Source: CAWFKW01 sp964568655
Lineage (GTDB): Bacteria; Bacteroidota; Ignavibacteria; Tepidaquicellales; OLB5
Assembly (NCBI GenBank): GCA_964568655.1
Contig: CAZMRG010000010.1
Location: 1 to 48,117, forward strand
Length of the DNA stretch: 48,117 nt
Reading direction: 5' to 3'
The notes beneath the pieces were generated by a model. The model did no database searches, had not been told where the DNA came from, and saw only the letters and a program-made list of their open reading frames with translations. Both the position numbers and the translations under genes were made by a program. How positions within the stretch are numbered: position 1 is the first letter of the stretch; the number at the start of each line of letters is the position of its first letter. Positions 1 to 9,190 of this stretch are shown in pieces.

Positions 1-580
1 CTGTTTTCTTATCGACGGCTGTTTTATTTGAATCGGCAGACTGCGAATCCTTAATTATATCTTCAATTGAACGGTTATCCTGAAGCATCTGCAGCATCAT
101 CTTTGCCGACTCGCTCATTTTTTCATTTGGGTCATCGTCTTTGGGATACTTAGTTAAAAAATTCTGGTAAGATTCGATCGCCATCTGTTTATCTTTCAGC
201 ATTTCGTCATAAATAAACGCTATCATAAACAGCGCGTATTTAGATTCTTTAGCAGCGGGGAATTTTGTTGAAAGGTCCCTGTAGTATTTTATTGCATCGT
301 TGTAATCTTTAAGATTGTCAACATATATCTTTGCAATGTTTGTATAAACCTCCGGGACTCTTGGAGACTGCGGGTAGTCTTTCAGGAACTGGCTGTAAAT
401 CTCAATAGCTTCATTGTAAGCTTTTTTTGCTTCATCAAGCTTGTTGTCGGTTTCCAGCTTCTTTGCATCTTCCATCTTATTCTTGGCATTAAGCAAATAG
501 CTGTCTTCAGATTGTTTTGAGCATGAGCTAAAAAGAAATGTAACTATTAAAATCAGAGCAATAAAACTTAATTTGTGCAT
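1..580 (-). CDS. TPR outer-membrane lipoprotein (BamD/YbgF-like), C-terminus cut by window edge
   Basis: The frame opens at the ATG at 580 and stays open to base 1, so the gene is complete at its N-terminus and runs off the window. About 193 residues are visible. Residues 1-20 form a lipoprotein signal with a lipobox ending FSSC (Cys at about residue 20), so the mature protein should be lipid-anchored. The rest is helical with tetratricopeptide-like repeats, for example YNEAIEIYSQFLKDYPQSP and a later YQNFLTKYPKDD. Repeats of this KYP type are typical of BamD and YbgF/CpoB envelope proteins. I infer an envelope role as an outer-membrane assembly or scaffold lipoprotein. The missing C-terminus prevents separating BamD from other TPR lipoproteins. 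Confidence 0.75.
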   Translation of the reverse strand, partial: MHKLSFIALILIVTFLFSSCSKQSEDSYLLNAKNKMEDAKKLETDNKLDEAKKAYNEAIEIYSQFLKDYPQSPRVPEVYTNIAKIYVDNLKDYNDAIKYYRDLSTKFPAAKESKYALFMIAFIYDEMLKDKQMAIESYQNFLTKYPKDDDPNEKMSESAKMMLQMLQDNRSIEDIIKDSQSADSNKTAVDKKT

Positions 581-726
581 AGTTATGTTGAATTTAGATT
601 AAGTTAGGTTAGAGTAAACCTGTAAATATTTAAAATTTAAAACACTTTTAAAGAATTTAACAAAATTAGGAATATACCCCTTTAGAATCAATGTAAAGAA
701 ATATATTGTGTTTTTAGCCTGTTTTA

Positions 727-1971
727 TTACTTTACAAGAATCATTTTGCGGCTCATAACATAATCTCCGGCTGTGAGCCTGTAAAAGTAAACTCCGCTTG
801 GGTAAGATGATGCGTTCCATTCCACTTCATATTGCCCGGGCTGCATCTGCTTATCTATTATCTTTGCCGCAACCCTGCCATTAATATCATAAATGACGAT
901 CTGTGCATGCGCTCCGCCGGTTAATCCAGCCGGAATGCCAAACCTGATCTTTGTTGCAGGATTGAATGGATTAGGGTAGTTCTGCGACAGCATAAACTCC
1001 GCCGGAACGCCGCTTATTGGGATAATACCGTTCGGCGATTCAAACTTTAATTTTACCGTGATCGGAAGATGGTCGGATGAGTAATGCAGCGCATTTGCGA
1101 CTGTTTGACCGACTGCAAGATTCGGCGGTTGATTAATTGAATCATTATAATGCTGTCCGTCGTTTCCGTATGGGTTTAGCGACTGAGGTATATAAGTAAC
1201 CCCGCCTTGGTCGATTACTCCTTGAGAAAATAAAATCATATCGAACCTGTCGTCCATTCCGCCTGTAGCTCCGCCGCCAAATGACCTGGTTCTGGTTGAT
1301 TGAGTATGATATGGAGCATAAGCGCCGTTGTTCCATATTCCTGAAAGGCTCAGGACATCAAGAAAATATCCCTGTATTCCTCCCGGAGCCAATAGTTTTT
1401 GATATGCTGATTCAGCCGATCCGTAAATATTAAAATCGCCCATTACAATAAAATTGGAACCTGCAGGAAGAAGATTTGTAACTTTTCTAAGGCTATCCAC
1501 CTCTTGAGCGCGGCTTAATTCGTTTGAAGCTCCCGTGCTCGCTTTTAAATGAACGGCAAATAATATTAAAGTATCATGGGTTACAATATGATAGATCTTG
1601 AACATGTAAATATTCCGCAGATCCGTAACGATTGGCGTGTTGCTGATAAAAACAAATTTGTTGGACTTAAAGTATATCTCACAATCTGTATCCGGACCGT
1701 CTATAAATGTGCCCGATTGATATACTCCAATGCCTGCAAGATTCAGCACATTGTCGCGAAATGCATTCGCCATAGCCTGTGATGTCATTTCTTCAACTAC
1801 AAGTACATCCGGGCTAAACGCGTTCATTGTTGTTCTGAAGTAAGGATTTCTGACGGCAGTATCGCCTGCAACATAATTCAGGAGGTTATAAGCCATTACC
1901 TTAGCTGTATCCTGGCCGTATGAAGCCGCGGCAAAAAGCAAAAGCAGCGTAAAATATTTCAATGATTTCAT
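727..1971 (-). CDS. Secreted endonuclease/exonuclease/phosphatase-fold protein with T9SS sorting domain
   Basis: 414 residues with a signal peptide (about residues 1-20, ending SYG-Q). Residues 20-310 carry the DNase I-like (EEP) fold signature: N29-N32, the acidic VVEEM at 58-62, H141 in FAVHLKA, GDFN at 178-181, DDRFD at 240-244 and SSDH at 298-301. These match the metal-binding and catalytic Asp/His/Asn set of secreted nucleases and phosphodiesterases. Residues from about 328 form the type A T9SS sorting domain (QNYPNPFNP, GVYFYRL, tail RKMILVK), predicting export by T9SS and surface attachment or release. The gene is monocistronic on the minus strand. Substrate (DNA, RNA or a phosphoester) cannot be decided from sequence; scavenging of extracellular nucleic acid is an inference. 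Confidence 0.88.
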   Translation of the reverse strand: MKSLKYFTLLLLFAAASYGQDTAKVMAYNLLNYVAGDTAVRNPYFRTTMNAFSPDVLVVEEMTSQAMANAFRDNVLNLAGIGVYQSGTFIDGPDTDCEIYFKSNKFVFISNTPIVTDLRNIYMFKIYHIVTHDTLILFAVHLKASTGASNELSRAQEVDSLRKVTNLLPAGSNFIVMGDFNIYGSAESAYQKLLAPGGIQGYFLDVLSLSGIWNNGAYAPYHTQSTRTRSFGGGATGGMDDRFDMILFSQGVIDQGGVTYIPQSLNPYGNDGQHYNDSINQPPNLAVGQTVANALHYSSDHLPITVKLKFESPNGIIPISGVPAEFMLSQNYPNPFNPATKIRFGIPAGLTGGAHAQIVIYDINGRVAAKIIDKQMQPGQYEVEWNASSYPSGVYFYRLTAGDYVMSRKMILVK

Positions 1972-2062
1972 GGGGAATATTGCGGAAATTCAAGCAATAT
2001 AGCAAGAAACTAAAAGAAGGACAATGATAAGCGGTTAAAAGACTTTACAAAAATCTAAAAAC

Positions 2063-2299
2063 TCAGTTTCTGCAATTCCAGAGATTAATGAAAATTGAAT
2101 AAACGTAATACATTCTGCCCGTGATTTCATCAAAAGACGCAGTTCCGGAGCCTAATTCAGAGTTTATGGTGTTCTTTAAGTTCGTCATTTTCCCTATGAC
2201 CCCATCTATATTGCAACTCATGAATGAAAGAAGGTCTTCTTCAGCTCTATCCCTTAAGGCTACTTCAATTTCACTTAAAAATTCTTTTTCTTCGAACAT
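2063..2299 (-). CDS. Small hypothetical protein
   Basis: 78 residues from an ATG at 2299. The N-terminal half is acidic and probably helical (EEKEFLSEIEVALRDRAEED), followed by SCNIDGVIGKMTNLKN and a C-terminal MYYVYSIFINLW segment. No signal peptide and no family I recognise. An antisense reading frame at 2121-2381 is longer by a few codons, but its composition looks less protein-like, so I prefer this strand. It stands alone between the nuclease gene and the plus-strand aminopeptidase run, with no clear ribosome site. Confidence 0.4.
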   Translation of the reverse strand: MFEEKEFLSEIEVALRDRAEEDLLSFMSCNIDGVIGKMTNLKNTINSELGSGTASFDEITGRMYYVYSIFINLWNCRN

Positions 2300-2526
2300 A
2301 GTTATTTATCTACGTTATAAAATAATTTATTTAAAAATCGTTAAACATACTAGCTTTACGGTAATTTTAATTAGTAATTAATAATAGTTTAAAAAGACTT
2401 AATATTACAATTTATTATGTACTGAACCTGATAAACCGCCTCACTATAATACCGACTTTATGAATGGTTATAAAGCATAGATATGATTATTTTGCTGTTT
2501 GGCAAACAATTCTTGAGGGAGAATTT

Positions 2527-3759
2527 GTGACTGAAGAGATATTAAAGAAATACGCAGATGTCGTTATAGAAGCCGGTATAAATCTTCAAAAAGATCAATG
2601 CCTGCTGATAACATGCGGTGTCGATAATTATGATTTCGCGCTGGTTGCCGCACAGGCAGCTTATGAAAAAGGCGCCAGATATGTAGATATTAGCGTTAGC
2701 GGCTCTAAATTGACAAAGATAAAATCCAGGTATTCAAATCCTGAAAACCTCAGCTTTGTGCCAAATTTCGTCACCGGGCGTACAATGGAAATGCTGGCGG
2801 ATGACTGGGCGCATTTACGTCTGGATAATACAGAAGAAACCGACGAGCTGGCCGATGAAGATATTTCAAAACTGGAATCAATTTCAAGAGCAGAACGGAA
2901 CGCTATCAATCTGTTTACAAAGCAGCTTATAAGCTTTAATAAAAAATGGTGTATTATTGCCGTACCCGGCAGAAAATGGGCCGACAAAATTTTCGGCAAC
3001 CATTATACCGAAGCAAATTATGAAAAACTTAGCGGGGCTATTTCTAAAATTCTAAGGCTTGATAGCCCCGACCCTGTTCAAACATGGAAAGAACATGCGG
3101 CAAAACTTCACAATAGATCTGTGAAACTCTCACAGATGAAACTTGACAGGGTGCGTTTTTGGGGCGGCGGCACAGATCTCGAAATTGGAGTGATTCCCGG
3201 TTCCAAATGGAAAGGCGGATACAGCGAAACTTTTTCAAATTCAAAATTCATCCCAAACTTACCAACGGAAGAAGTATTTACCACGCCTGATTTCACAAGA
3301 ACCAAAGGAATGGCAAAAGTAACAAGGCCCGTTAAAGTTTTAGAAAAAACGGTTACCGGCGCATGGTTCGAATTCAAAGAAGGTAAAGTAGTAAACTTCG
3401 GCGCCGATCAGAACAAAGAAGCGCTTGAAAAATTCCTTGAAGTGGACGAAGGCGCAAAATACCTTGGCGAAGCAGCGCTTGTGGATAGTTCATCGCCAAT
3501 TTTTCAAAGCGGAATAGTTTTCAACAGCATCCTCTACGACGAGAATGCCGCATGCCACATCGCTCTTGGTAGAGGGTTCAGCTCGGTACTGCCTGAATCC
3601 GAAGACGGCGGCAGCGAAAGCGATCTTAAAAAACGTAAATGTAACGTTTCGCTTGTCCATACTGATTTTATGATCGGGCACGAAAGCATTAACGTTTCGG
3701 GCTTTGACGGTTCAAATAAAGAAATTGAAATAATTAAAAACGGAAAATTTGTAATTTAA
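2527..3759 (+). CDS. M29-family aminopeptidase (AmpS-like)
   Basis: About 410 residues, the usual size of M29 metallo-aminopeptidases, which remove N-terminal amino acids using two metal ions. The ligand set is visible: Glu in LPTEEVFTTPD, Glu in YLGEAALVD, His in NAACHIALGRGF, and His-x-Asp in VHTDFMIG. I chose the GTG at 2527 because GAGGGA lies six bases upstream and the family N-terminus (EEILKKYADVVIEAGINLQ) begins right there. An ATG at 2464 in frame would add 21 unrelated residues. It is the first gene of a plus-strand series, 25 bases before an aldehyde dehydrogenase. No signal peptide, so a cytoplasmic role in peptide turnover is likely. Confidence 0.93.
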   Translation: MTEEILKKYADVVIEAGINLQKDQCLLITCGVDNYDFALVAAQAAYEKGARYVDISVSGSKLTKIKSRYSNPENLSFVPNFVTGRTMEMLADDWAHLRLDNTEETDELADEDISKLESISRAERNAINLFTKQLISFNKKWCIIAVPGRKWADKIFGNHYTEANYEKLSGAISKILRLDSPDPVQTWKEHAAKLHNRSVKLSQMKLDRVRFWGGGTDLEIGVIPGSKWKGGYSETFSNSKFIPNLPTEEVFTTPDFTRTKGMAKVTRPVKVLEKTVTGAWFEFKEGKVVNFGADQNKEALEKFLEVDEGAKYLGEAALVDSSSPIFQSGIVFNSILYDENAACHIALGRGFSSVLPESEDGGSESDLKKRKCNVSLVHTDFMIGHESINVSGFDGSNKEIEIIKNGKFVI

Positions 3760-3784
3760 TAATCCTGAATATATTGGTGATATT

Positions 3785-5296
3785 ATGAGTGAAAAATATA
3801 AAAACTTGATTAACGGCCAGTGGAGAGAACCTGCCGGCGGAAAATATTCTGAAAACAGAAATCCTGCAGATAATAATGATTTGATAGGACTGTATCCATC
3901 TTCATCAAAAGAAGAAGTTGAAGAAGCAATTAAGGCGGCTAAAATCGCATATGAGAAGTGGAGGCTTGTGCCCGCTCCAAAACGCGGCGATGTGCTTAAA
4001 CTTGTCGGCGATCTGATGAACGAAAAGAAAGATGAAATAGCATTTGAGATGACGCGCGAGATGGGAAAAGTCTTCGCGGAGACAAAAGGCGACGTTCAGG
4101 AAGGCATCGATACCGCTTACTATGCGGCATCTGAAGGCAGAAGGCTATTTGGGCATACTGCTCCCAGCGAGCTCCCGAATAAATTGAATCTAAGTTTCAG
4201 GACGCCTATTGGCGTTGGCGGATTTATTACGCCATGGAATTTCCCGATGGCTATTCCCACATGGAAGCTCTTCCCTGCTTTAGTTTGCGGCAATACATGC
4301 GTGTTCAAGCCGGCGGAACTGACTCCAAAGACAGCGCACACATTGGTTGAAATTATCGATAAAGCCATGAGAGAAGTTCTGGGGAAAGATTATATACCCG
4401 GAGTTATCAACCTGCTTCACGGAAAAGGCAGCGTAGTCGGCGAGGTTTTGATTGCAAGCCCCGATGTGGACCTGATTTCATTCACTGGCTCTACTTCTGT
4501 CGGGAAAAGAATAAGCGAAGTAGCCGGTTCATCGCTTAAGAGAGTTTCTCTTGAACTGGGCGGCAAGAACGCGCAGATAGTAATGGACGACGCCAACCAG
4601 GAACTGGCCCTCGAGGCGGTTTTATGGGGCGCTTTCGGAACAACGGGCCAACGGTGCACAGCCACTTCAAGGCTGATATTGCATAAAAACATCCATGATG
4701 AATTTATGAAGAAGCTTATTGACAGGGCAAAGAAACTCAGGCTTGGATATGGCAATAATAAAGGCGTGGACGTCGGGCCGGTTGTAAGCGAAGACCAGAG
4801 AAACAGCGTGCATGGTTATGTTAAGATAGGTAAAGATGAAGACAAAGCAACATTAGCGCTTGGCGGGGAATTTGCAACCGAAGGCGATCTGAACAAAGGC
4901 TGGTTCTATAAACCAACTATATTTACAAACGTAAACCGGAACATGAGGATTGCAAGAGAAGAAATATTCGGGCCTGTACTTTCGGTCATAAAAACTGAAT
5001 CGCTTGAAGAAGCAATTGACATTTTGAATGATACTAAATACGGACTTTCATCTTCAATCTTCACGCAGGATGTAAATTCTGCATTTAAAGCGGTAAGAGA
5101 TATTAAAGCGGGCATCACTTATATCAACGGGGCTACTATCGGGGCTGAAGCCCATATGCCTTTTGGCGGAGTAAAAGAAACCGGCAACGGACACCGCGAA
5201 GGCGGATGGACGGTTTATGATTTTTACACAGAATGGAAAGCGGTCTATATAGACTATTCAGGAAAATTACAAAGAGCGCAAATAGATAATTATTAG
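3785..5296 (+). CDS. NAD(P)+-dependent aldehyde dehydrogenase (semialdehyde dehydrogenase type)
   Basis: 503 residues, full length for the ALDH superfamily, which oxidises aldehydes to carboxylates. Visible signatures: TPWNFP with Asn152, the nucleotide-binding FTGSTSVGKRI near 233-243, general-base Glu257 in LELGGKN, nucleophile Cys291 in GTTGQRCTATSR, EEIFGPVLSV and the C-terminal PFGGVKETGNGHREGG. The GQRCTATSR form recalls the alpha-ketoglutaric or aminoadipic semialdehyde dehydrogenase branch, but the exact substrate cannot be assigned. It lies 25 bases after the M29 aminopeptidase, and its TAG stop overlaps the GTG start of the next gene by one base, so translation is probably coupled. 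Confidence 0.92.
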   Translation: MSEKYKNLINGQWREPAGGKYSENRNPADNNDLIGLYPSSSKEEVEEAIKAAKIAYEKWRLVPAPKRGDVLKLVGDLMNEKKDEIAFEMTREMGKVFAETKGDVQEGIDTAYYAASEGRRLFGHTAPSELPNKLNLSFRTPIGVGGFITPWNFPMAIPTWKLFPALVCGNTCVFKPAELTPKTAHTLVEIIDKAMREVLGKDYIPGVINLLHGKGSVVGEVLIASPDVDLISFTGSTSVGKRISEVAGSSLKRVSLELGGKNAQIVMDDANQELALEAVLWGAFGTTGQRCTATSRLILHKNIHDEFMKKLIDRAKKLRLGYGNNKGVDVGPVVSEDQRNSVHGYVKIGKDEDKATLALGGEFATEGDLNKGWFYKPTIFTNVNRNMRIAREEIFGPVLSVIKTESLEEAIDILNDTKYGLSSSIFTQDVNSAFKAVRDIKAGITYINGATIGAEAHMPFGGVKETGNGHREGGWTVYDFYTEWKAVYIDYSGKLQRAQIDNY

Positions 5297-6192
5297 TGGC
5301 GGCAGAAGAAGATAATTTAGGTCCGGAAGAGCTTTATGTGACTGCATATTCAGCTTATACAGCGAATGACTACCTAATGGCGGTAGAATATTTCACCCGC
5401 TATCTTGAAGTTGTGAAAAACGACCTTGAGACATACTACAACCGCGGCCGTTCATACCTTGAGCTCAAGAGATACGATGAGGCATTGGCGGATTTCGATA
5501 AAGCGATAGAAATTAATCCGATGGATAATCTGTCCTTTAATAACAAGGGACTTGCCTTTTTAAATCTGGGGGACCCTGTAAAAGCCATTGAAAATTTTAA
5601 TAAGGCAATTGAGATAGAGCCATATTTCCCTGAATGTTACTGCAACCGCGGAGTTGCAAACGCGCAGCTCGGTAATTTCGAAGAAGCCATATATGATCAA
5701 ACCCGCGCAACAGAGCTGGACCGAAGCTACTTTAAAGCATTCAATAATTTAGGCAACATTTATGCAAGACAGGGAAATCTTGAACAGGCCCTTAAAAATT
5801 ACCAGGCCGCGCTTAAGCTGAACCCATACTCGCCTGAAACACACAGTAATCTCTCTTACACATATTACGCTATGAAGAAATATGATGAAGCCGCGCAGGA
5901 ATGCGAAATAGCAATTTCGATGTTCCCGCAATTTGCCGATGCTTATACAAATCTTGCCCTTGTTAAGTATGATCTGGGTGACTTCAACGCCGCTTTCAAG
6001 AATTTCAACAAAGCCATTGAACTTAACCCTAATCATGATGAAGCTTATTATGGCCGCGGGCTTACATATTTTAAAACTGAACAATATAAAGCCGCGCTGG
6101 CAGATTGGGAAAAATCAATTAATATCAACAGGTCGCGGAAGTCAGAACTTAAAGAACTGATGGATTCTGCTAAAAAAAAGCTGAATTCATAA
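5296..6192 (+). CDS. Tetratricopeptide repeat protein
   Basis: 298 residues starting at a GTG that shares its first G with the TAG stop of the upstream aldehyde dehydrogenase. Eight canonical 34-residue TPR units fill almost the whole chain, for example YNRGRSYLELKRYDEALADF and NNLGNIYARQGNLEQALKNY, with the usual Gly, Ala and Pro positions. No signal peptide or membrane segment is seen, so it should be a cytoplasmic protein-protein interaction scaffold. Partners are unknown. It ends about 120 bases before the M1 peptidase. Confidence 0.9.
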   Translation: MAAEEDNLGPEELYVTAYSAYTANDYLMAVEYFTRYLEVVKNDLETYYNRGRSYLELKRYDEALADFDKAIEINPMDNLSFNNKGLAFLNLGDPVKAIENFNKAIEIEPYFPECYCNRGVANAQLGNFEEAIYDQTRATELDRSYFKAFNNLGNIYARQGNLEQALKNYQAALKLNPYSPETHSNLSYTYYAMKKYDEAAQECEIAISMFPQFADAYTNLALVKYDLGDFNAAFKNFNKAIELNPNHDEAYYGRGLTYFKTEQYKAALADWEKSININRSRKSELKELMDSAKKKLNS

Positions 6193-6312
6193 CAGGATAA
6201 AGCCCGTTATTCGTTTAACCCTCATAAATACCCTAAAATTTACAATTTTTCTTTATAAAATTTTGAATTATCATAGCCAAATCAATTTTTCACAGTAAGA
6301 ATAAACAGTTTG

Positions 6313-8154
6313 ATGAATAAGATAAATTATAATAAAAGAAGCCTGCTTTTTGGGGTTATCTCTATATTGAATATTGGGCTTGCTGCACTGTTGTTCATGG
6401 GAGCCAGTTCGCTTGCAACCAAAGGGACCGACAATTTTATTGCTATGAAAGATATAGCAAAGGAAAAGGGCATTTCAATCGCCGAAAACCTGTATACGAA
6501 ATTTAAAACATCAGATGAAGTTCGTAAAGATCCGCCGGAAATCCTCTCACAGCAGAATTTATATGACGTAACAAAATACGATCTAAGCCTTTGGTTTGAC
6601 ATTCCTGCCAAGACTATTAAAGGCGAATTGATAATGGAGGCTTACTCAATGTCTGATACGTTAAACCAGGTTTACCTGAACCTATACGATAACATGAAAG
6701 TCAACTCGGTCTCATTCCTTGAAAATCCCGATTCAAAAGATACTTCCGCCGATTTACGGAAAATAGGCGGATGGAACGACGCATCGTTTAAACAGGACAA
6801 TAATTATCTGGTAATAAACTCAAGCGTTAAGATCCCTTCTGGGGAAACATTTTTGGTTAAAGTAAATTACTCCGGCTCTCCCAAGAAACTTGGGTTTGAT
6901 TCGTTCTCATTCAAAGAATTCTATGGTAACATGGCTATTTATACTTTAAGCGAACCAAATTACGGACCGGTTTGGTGGCCATCAAAAGATTTACCTTCCG
7001 ATAAATCATATACCGAACTTCATATTCACACGCCGCCGGGAATGAAAGCCGCATCAAATGGCATACTAACAGATGTGTCGGCAGGCGAAGATAGTTTAAC
7101 AACATATAGTTGGAAGAGTACCTACCCTATTGCCACCTATTTGGTAAGCATAGTGGTTACAAAATTCGCTTACTGGGAAGATTCATACACTTCTCTTGAC
7201 GGGACAAAACAAATGCCGCTTACCTATTACGTATTTCCGCGCGACTCCGCCAAATCAAGAAATGACTGGAGCAAAACTCCGGAAATGATTAAAATGCTGG
7301 CGACTGATTTTGGAGAATATCCATTCATAAATGAAAAATACGGCATGGCGCAGTTTGGATGGACCAGCGGAGCTATGGAACATCAGACATTAACATCATA
7401 CGGATACCTGCTGGTGACCGGGGATAATGCATATGATAATGTAGTTATTCATGAGCTTTCACATCAATGGTTTGGCGACGCCGTTACCCTGATGAACTGG
7501 AAAAACATATGGCTGAATGAAGGTTTTGCGTCATATTGTGAAGCGCTGTGGGAAGAACACATCAGCGGCAAGCAGGCATATTTCGATTATTTAAAAGGAT
7601 TTGATTACGGATACTTTTCGGGGACTGTTTATGCACCCGCAGGTTTCATTGACTCGCCCCCCGTTTATGCCACAGTTTACCAGAAAGGCGCATGGGTTCT
7701 GCACATGCTAAGAGGAGTTTTAGGCGATGACGTATTCTTTAAAGGTATGAGAGAATATTTTGAAAGATTTAAATATAAGAACGCTGAAACCAGCGACTTT
7801 ATGGGCGTGATGGAAGATGTTAGCGGCAAAAAACTCGACTGGTTCTTCGATGAATGGGTATATAAAGGCACGGGAAGGCCAAAATATGAATACTCATGGA
7901 AGTTTGAAGATTTCCAGGGAACAAATTCCGGCAATTACACCGTAAGGCTGCAGCTAAAACAGGTACAGGATGATGATGTGTATAAGATGCCGGTAAAAAT
8001 AAATATTGTCACGAACGATACAATTCAGGATTTTACAATATTCAATGATTCGAGAAGCCAGGATTTCCAGTTTGTAGTAAATTCCAAACCTAAAGAAGTG
8101 CAGATAGACCGCGAAGGATGGATACTTAAGAAAATAGCTAAAGGGAAATATTAA
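6313..8154 (+). CDS. M1-family zinc metallopeptidase (aminopeptidase N-like), membrane anchored
   Basis: 613 residues from the ATG at 6313 (a TTG directly before it is less likely). Residues about 10-33 are a hydrophobic segment, an anchor or signal sequence, so the catalytic part should be extracytoplasmic. The M1 core is intact: the substrate-binding GAMEH near 353-357, the zinc site HELSH near 380-384 with the third ligand Glu about 19 residues on in WLNEGFASY, and the later VYQKGAWVLHML that holds the conserved Tyr. It lacks the long C-terminal ARM domain of E. coli PepN, as many Bacteroidota M1 enzymes do. A predicted role is trimming of exported peptides. Its stop is overlapped by the next gene. 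Confidence 0.93.
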   Translation: MNKINYNKRSLLFGVISILNIGLAALLFMGASSLATKGTDNFIAMKDIAKEKGISIAENLYTKFKTSDEVRKDPPEILSQQNLYDVTKYDLSLWFDIPAKTIKGELIMEAYSMSDTLNQVYLNLYDNMKVNSVSFLENPDSKDTSADLRKIGGWNDASFKQDNNYLVINSSVKIPSGETFLVKVNYSGSPKKLGFDSFSFKEFYGNMAIYTLSEPNYGPVWWPSKDLPSDKSYTELHIHTPPGMKAASNGILTDVSAGEDSLTTYSWKSTYPIATYLVSIVVTKFAYWEDSYTSLDGTKQMPLTYYVFPRDSAKSRNDWSKTPEMIKMLATDFGEYPFINEKYGMAQFGWTSGAMEHQTLTSYGYLLVTGDNAYDNVVIHELSHQWFGDAVTLMNWKNIWLNEGFASYCEALWEEHISGKQAYFDYLKGFDYGYFSGTVYAPAGFIDSPPVYATVYQKGAWVLHMLRGVLGDDVFFKGMREYFERFKYKNAETSDFMGVMEDVSGKKLDWFFDEWVYKGTGRPKYEYSWKFEDFQGTNSGNYTVRLQLKQVQDDDVYKMPVKINIVTNDTIQDFTIFNDSRSQDFQFVVNSKPKEVQIDREGWILKKIAKGKY

Positions 8155-9190
8155 CATCGGTATTTCAGGAAAAATATCATCTGATAATCATCAGGAACTT
8201 CTAAATTTATTCCGGCAGGAATTCGGCAAAGATATTGTATGCTATGAACCGCTCACGGCTCATGGCTCTGACAGGGAAATTATCAGGCTTGGGGATAACA
8301 ACGGCAACAGCGCAATCGGGATCTTTAACGATAACGTTTCAGAGAATAGGGCGTTTATTGAATTCGACCTTCACTTTAAAAAGCACGGCATCAATGTTCC
8401 GTTTATTTTCCGTATCAGCGATGATCTGAGGTTTTACCTGATGGAAGACCTGGGCGATACTACCCTGCTTGTAAAAATTAAAGAGGGCCAAAACAGGCAT
8501 TTCGGCGAAAAAGAAATTGATCTGTATAAGAGAGCCCTTTCTTTGCTGCCTGAGTTCCAGATAAAAGCCGGCCCGCAAATTAATTATAACCTGTGCTACC
8601 AGTTTGACGAGTTTGGCGGCGATAACATAGACTATGACATAAACTATTTTAAGGAAAGATTCCTGCTTAATTTTCACAGGGGTGAAATTGACTTTGACCT
8701 GCTGAATGAGGATCTTGCTTACCTTAAAACACGCGTGCTTGAAATGCCGCGGGAATATTTTCTTTACCGCGATTTCCAGTCAAGAAACATCATGATAAAA
8801 GGAAATGAGCTGTATTTTATTGATTTTCAGTCAGGGAGGCGGGGCCCGTTATTATACGACCTTGCTTCTCTTTTATATGACGCCAAGGCAAAAGTACCGC
8901 AGGAGATCAGGGAGTCATTAATTGAATATTATATCAATGTATTGAGCGATTACGTGGCTGTTGATGCGAAAGAACTGAAATATTACTTCTGGTATTACGC
9001 AATTATCAGGATACTTCAGGCGATGGGAGCTTATGGTTTCCTGGGAATAGTAAAAGGCAAAAGAAAATTTCTGGAAAGCGTTCCATACGCTCTTGTTAAC
9101 ATTAATTATATTTTAAACGAAAAGATCAGCGGAACTGAATTAAATTATTTGCGAAAAATATTCGAACAACTACTAAATGAAAAAGCATAA
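8150..9190 (+). CDS. APH-fold phosphotransferase (AmgK/YihE-like sugar kinase), apparent ATT start
   Basis: The reading frame with kinase-like sequence runs from just after a stop at 8135-8137 to 9190. Its first ATG (8441) lies after the nucleotide-binding N-lobe, which is clearly coded before it (HGSDREIIRL, AIGIFNDNVSENRAFIEF, VPFIFRIS). No ATG, GTG or TTG precedes this. The best start is ATT at 8150, with AAAGGG four bases upstream and overlapping the TAA of the M1 gene. From there the protein has 346 residues, with a Brenner-type YRDFQSRN (Asp208, Asn213) and the metal-binding DFQ (Asp225). Relatives such as AmgK phosphorylate N-acetylmuramate/N-acetylglucosamine for cell-wall recycling; aminoglycoside resistance is less likely. 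An ATC at 8156 or a sequencing error are alternatives. Confidence 0.82.
   Translation: MNIGISGKISSDNHQELLNLFRQEFGKDIVCYEPLTAHGSDREIIRLGDNNGNSAIGIFNDNVSENRAFIEFDLHFKKHGINVPFIFRISDDLRFYLMEDLGDTTLLVKIKEGQNRHFGEKEIDLYKRALSLLPEFQIKAGPQINYNLCYQFDEFGGDNIDYDINYFKERFLLNFHRGEIDFDLLNEDLAYLKTRVLEMPREYFLYRDFQSRNIMIKGNELYFIDFQSGRRGPLLYDLASLLYDAKAKVPQEIRESLIEYYINVLSDYVAVDAKELKYYFWYYAIIRILQAMGAYGFLGIVKGKRKFLESVPYALVNINYILNEKISGTELNYLRKIFEQLLNEKA

Noticed and set aside
2121..2381. Plus-strand 86-residue ORF
   Set aside because: Antisense to a more protein-like frame on the minus strand, with no ribosome site and no domain pattern.
8150..9190. Aminoglycoside resistance kinase
   Set aside because: The fold fits, but the sequence (GSDREIIRL, YRDFQSRN) and operon context favour the AmgK/YihE-like sugar kinase group.
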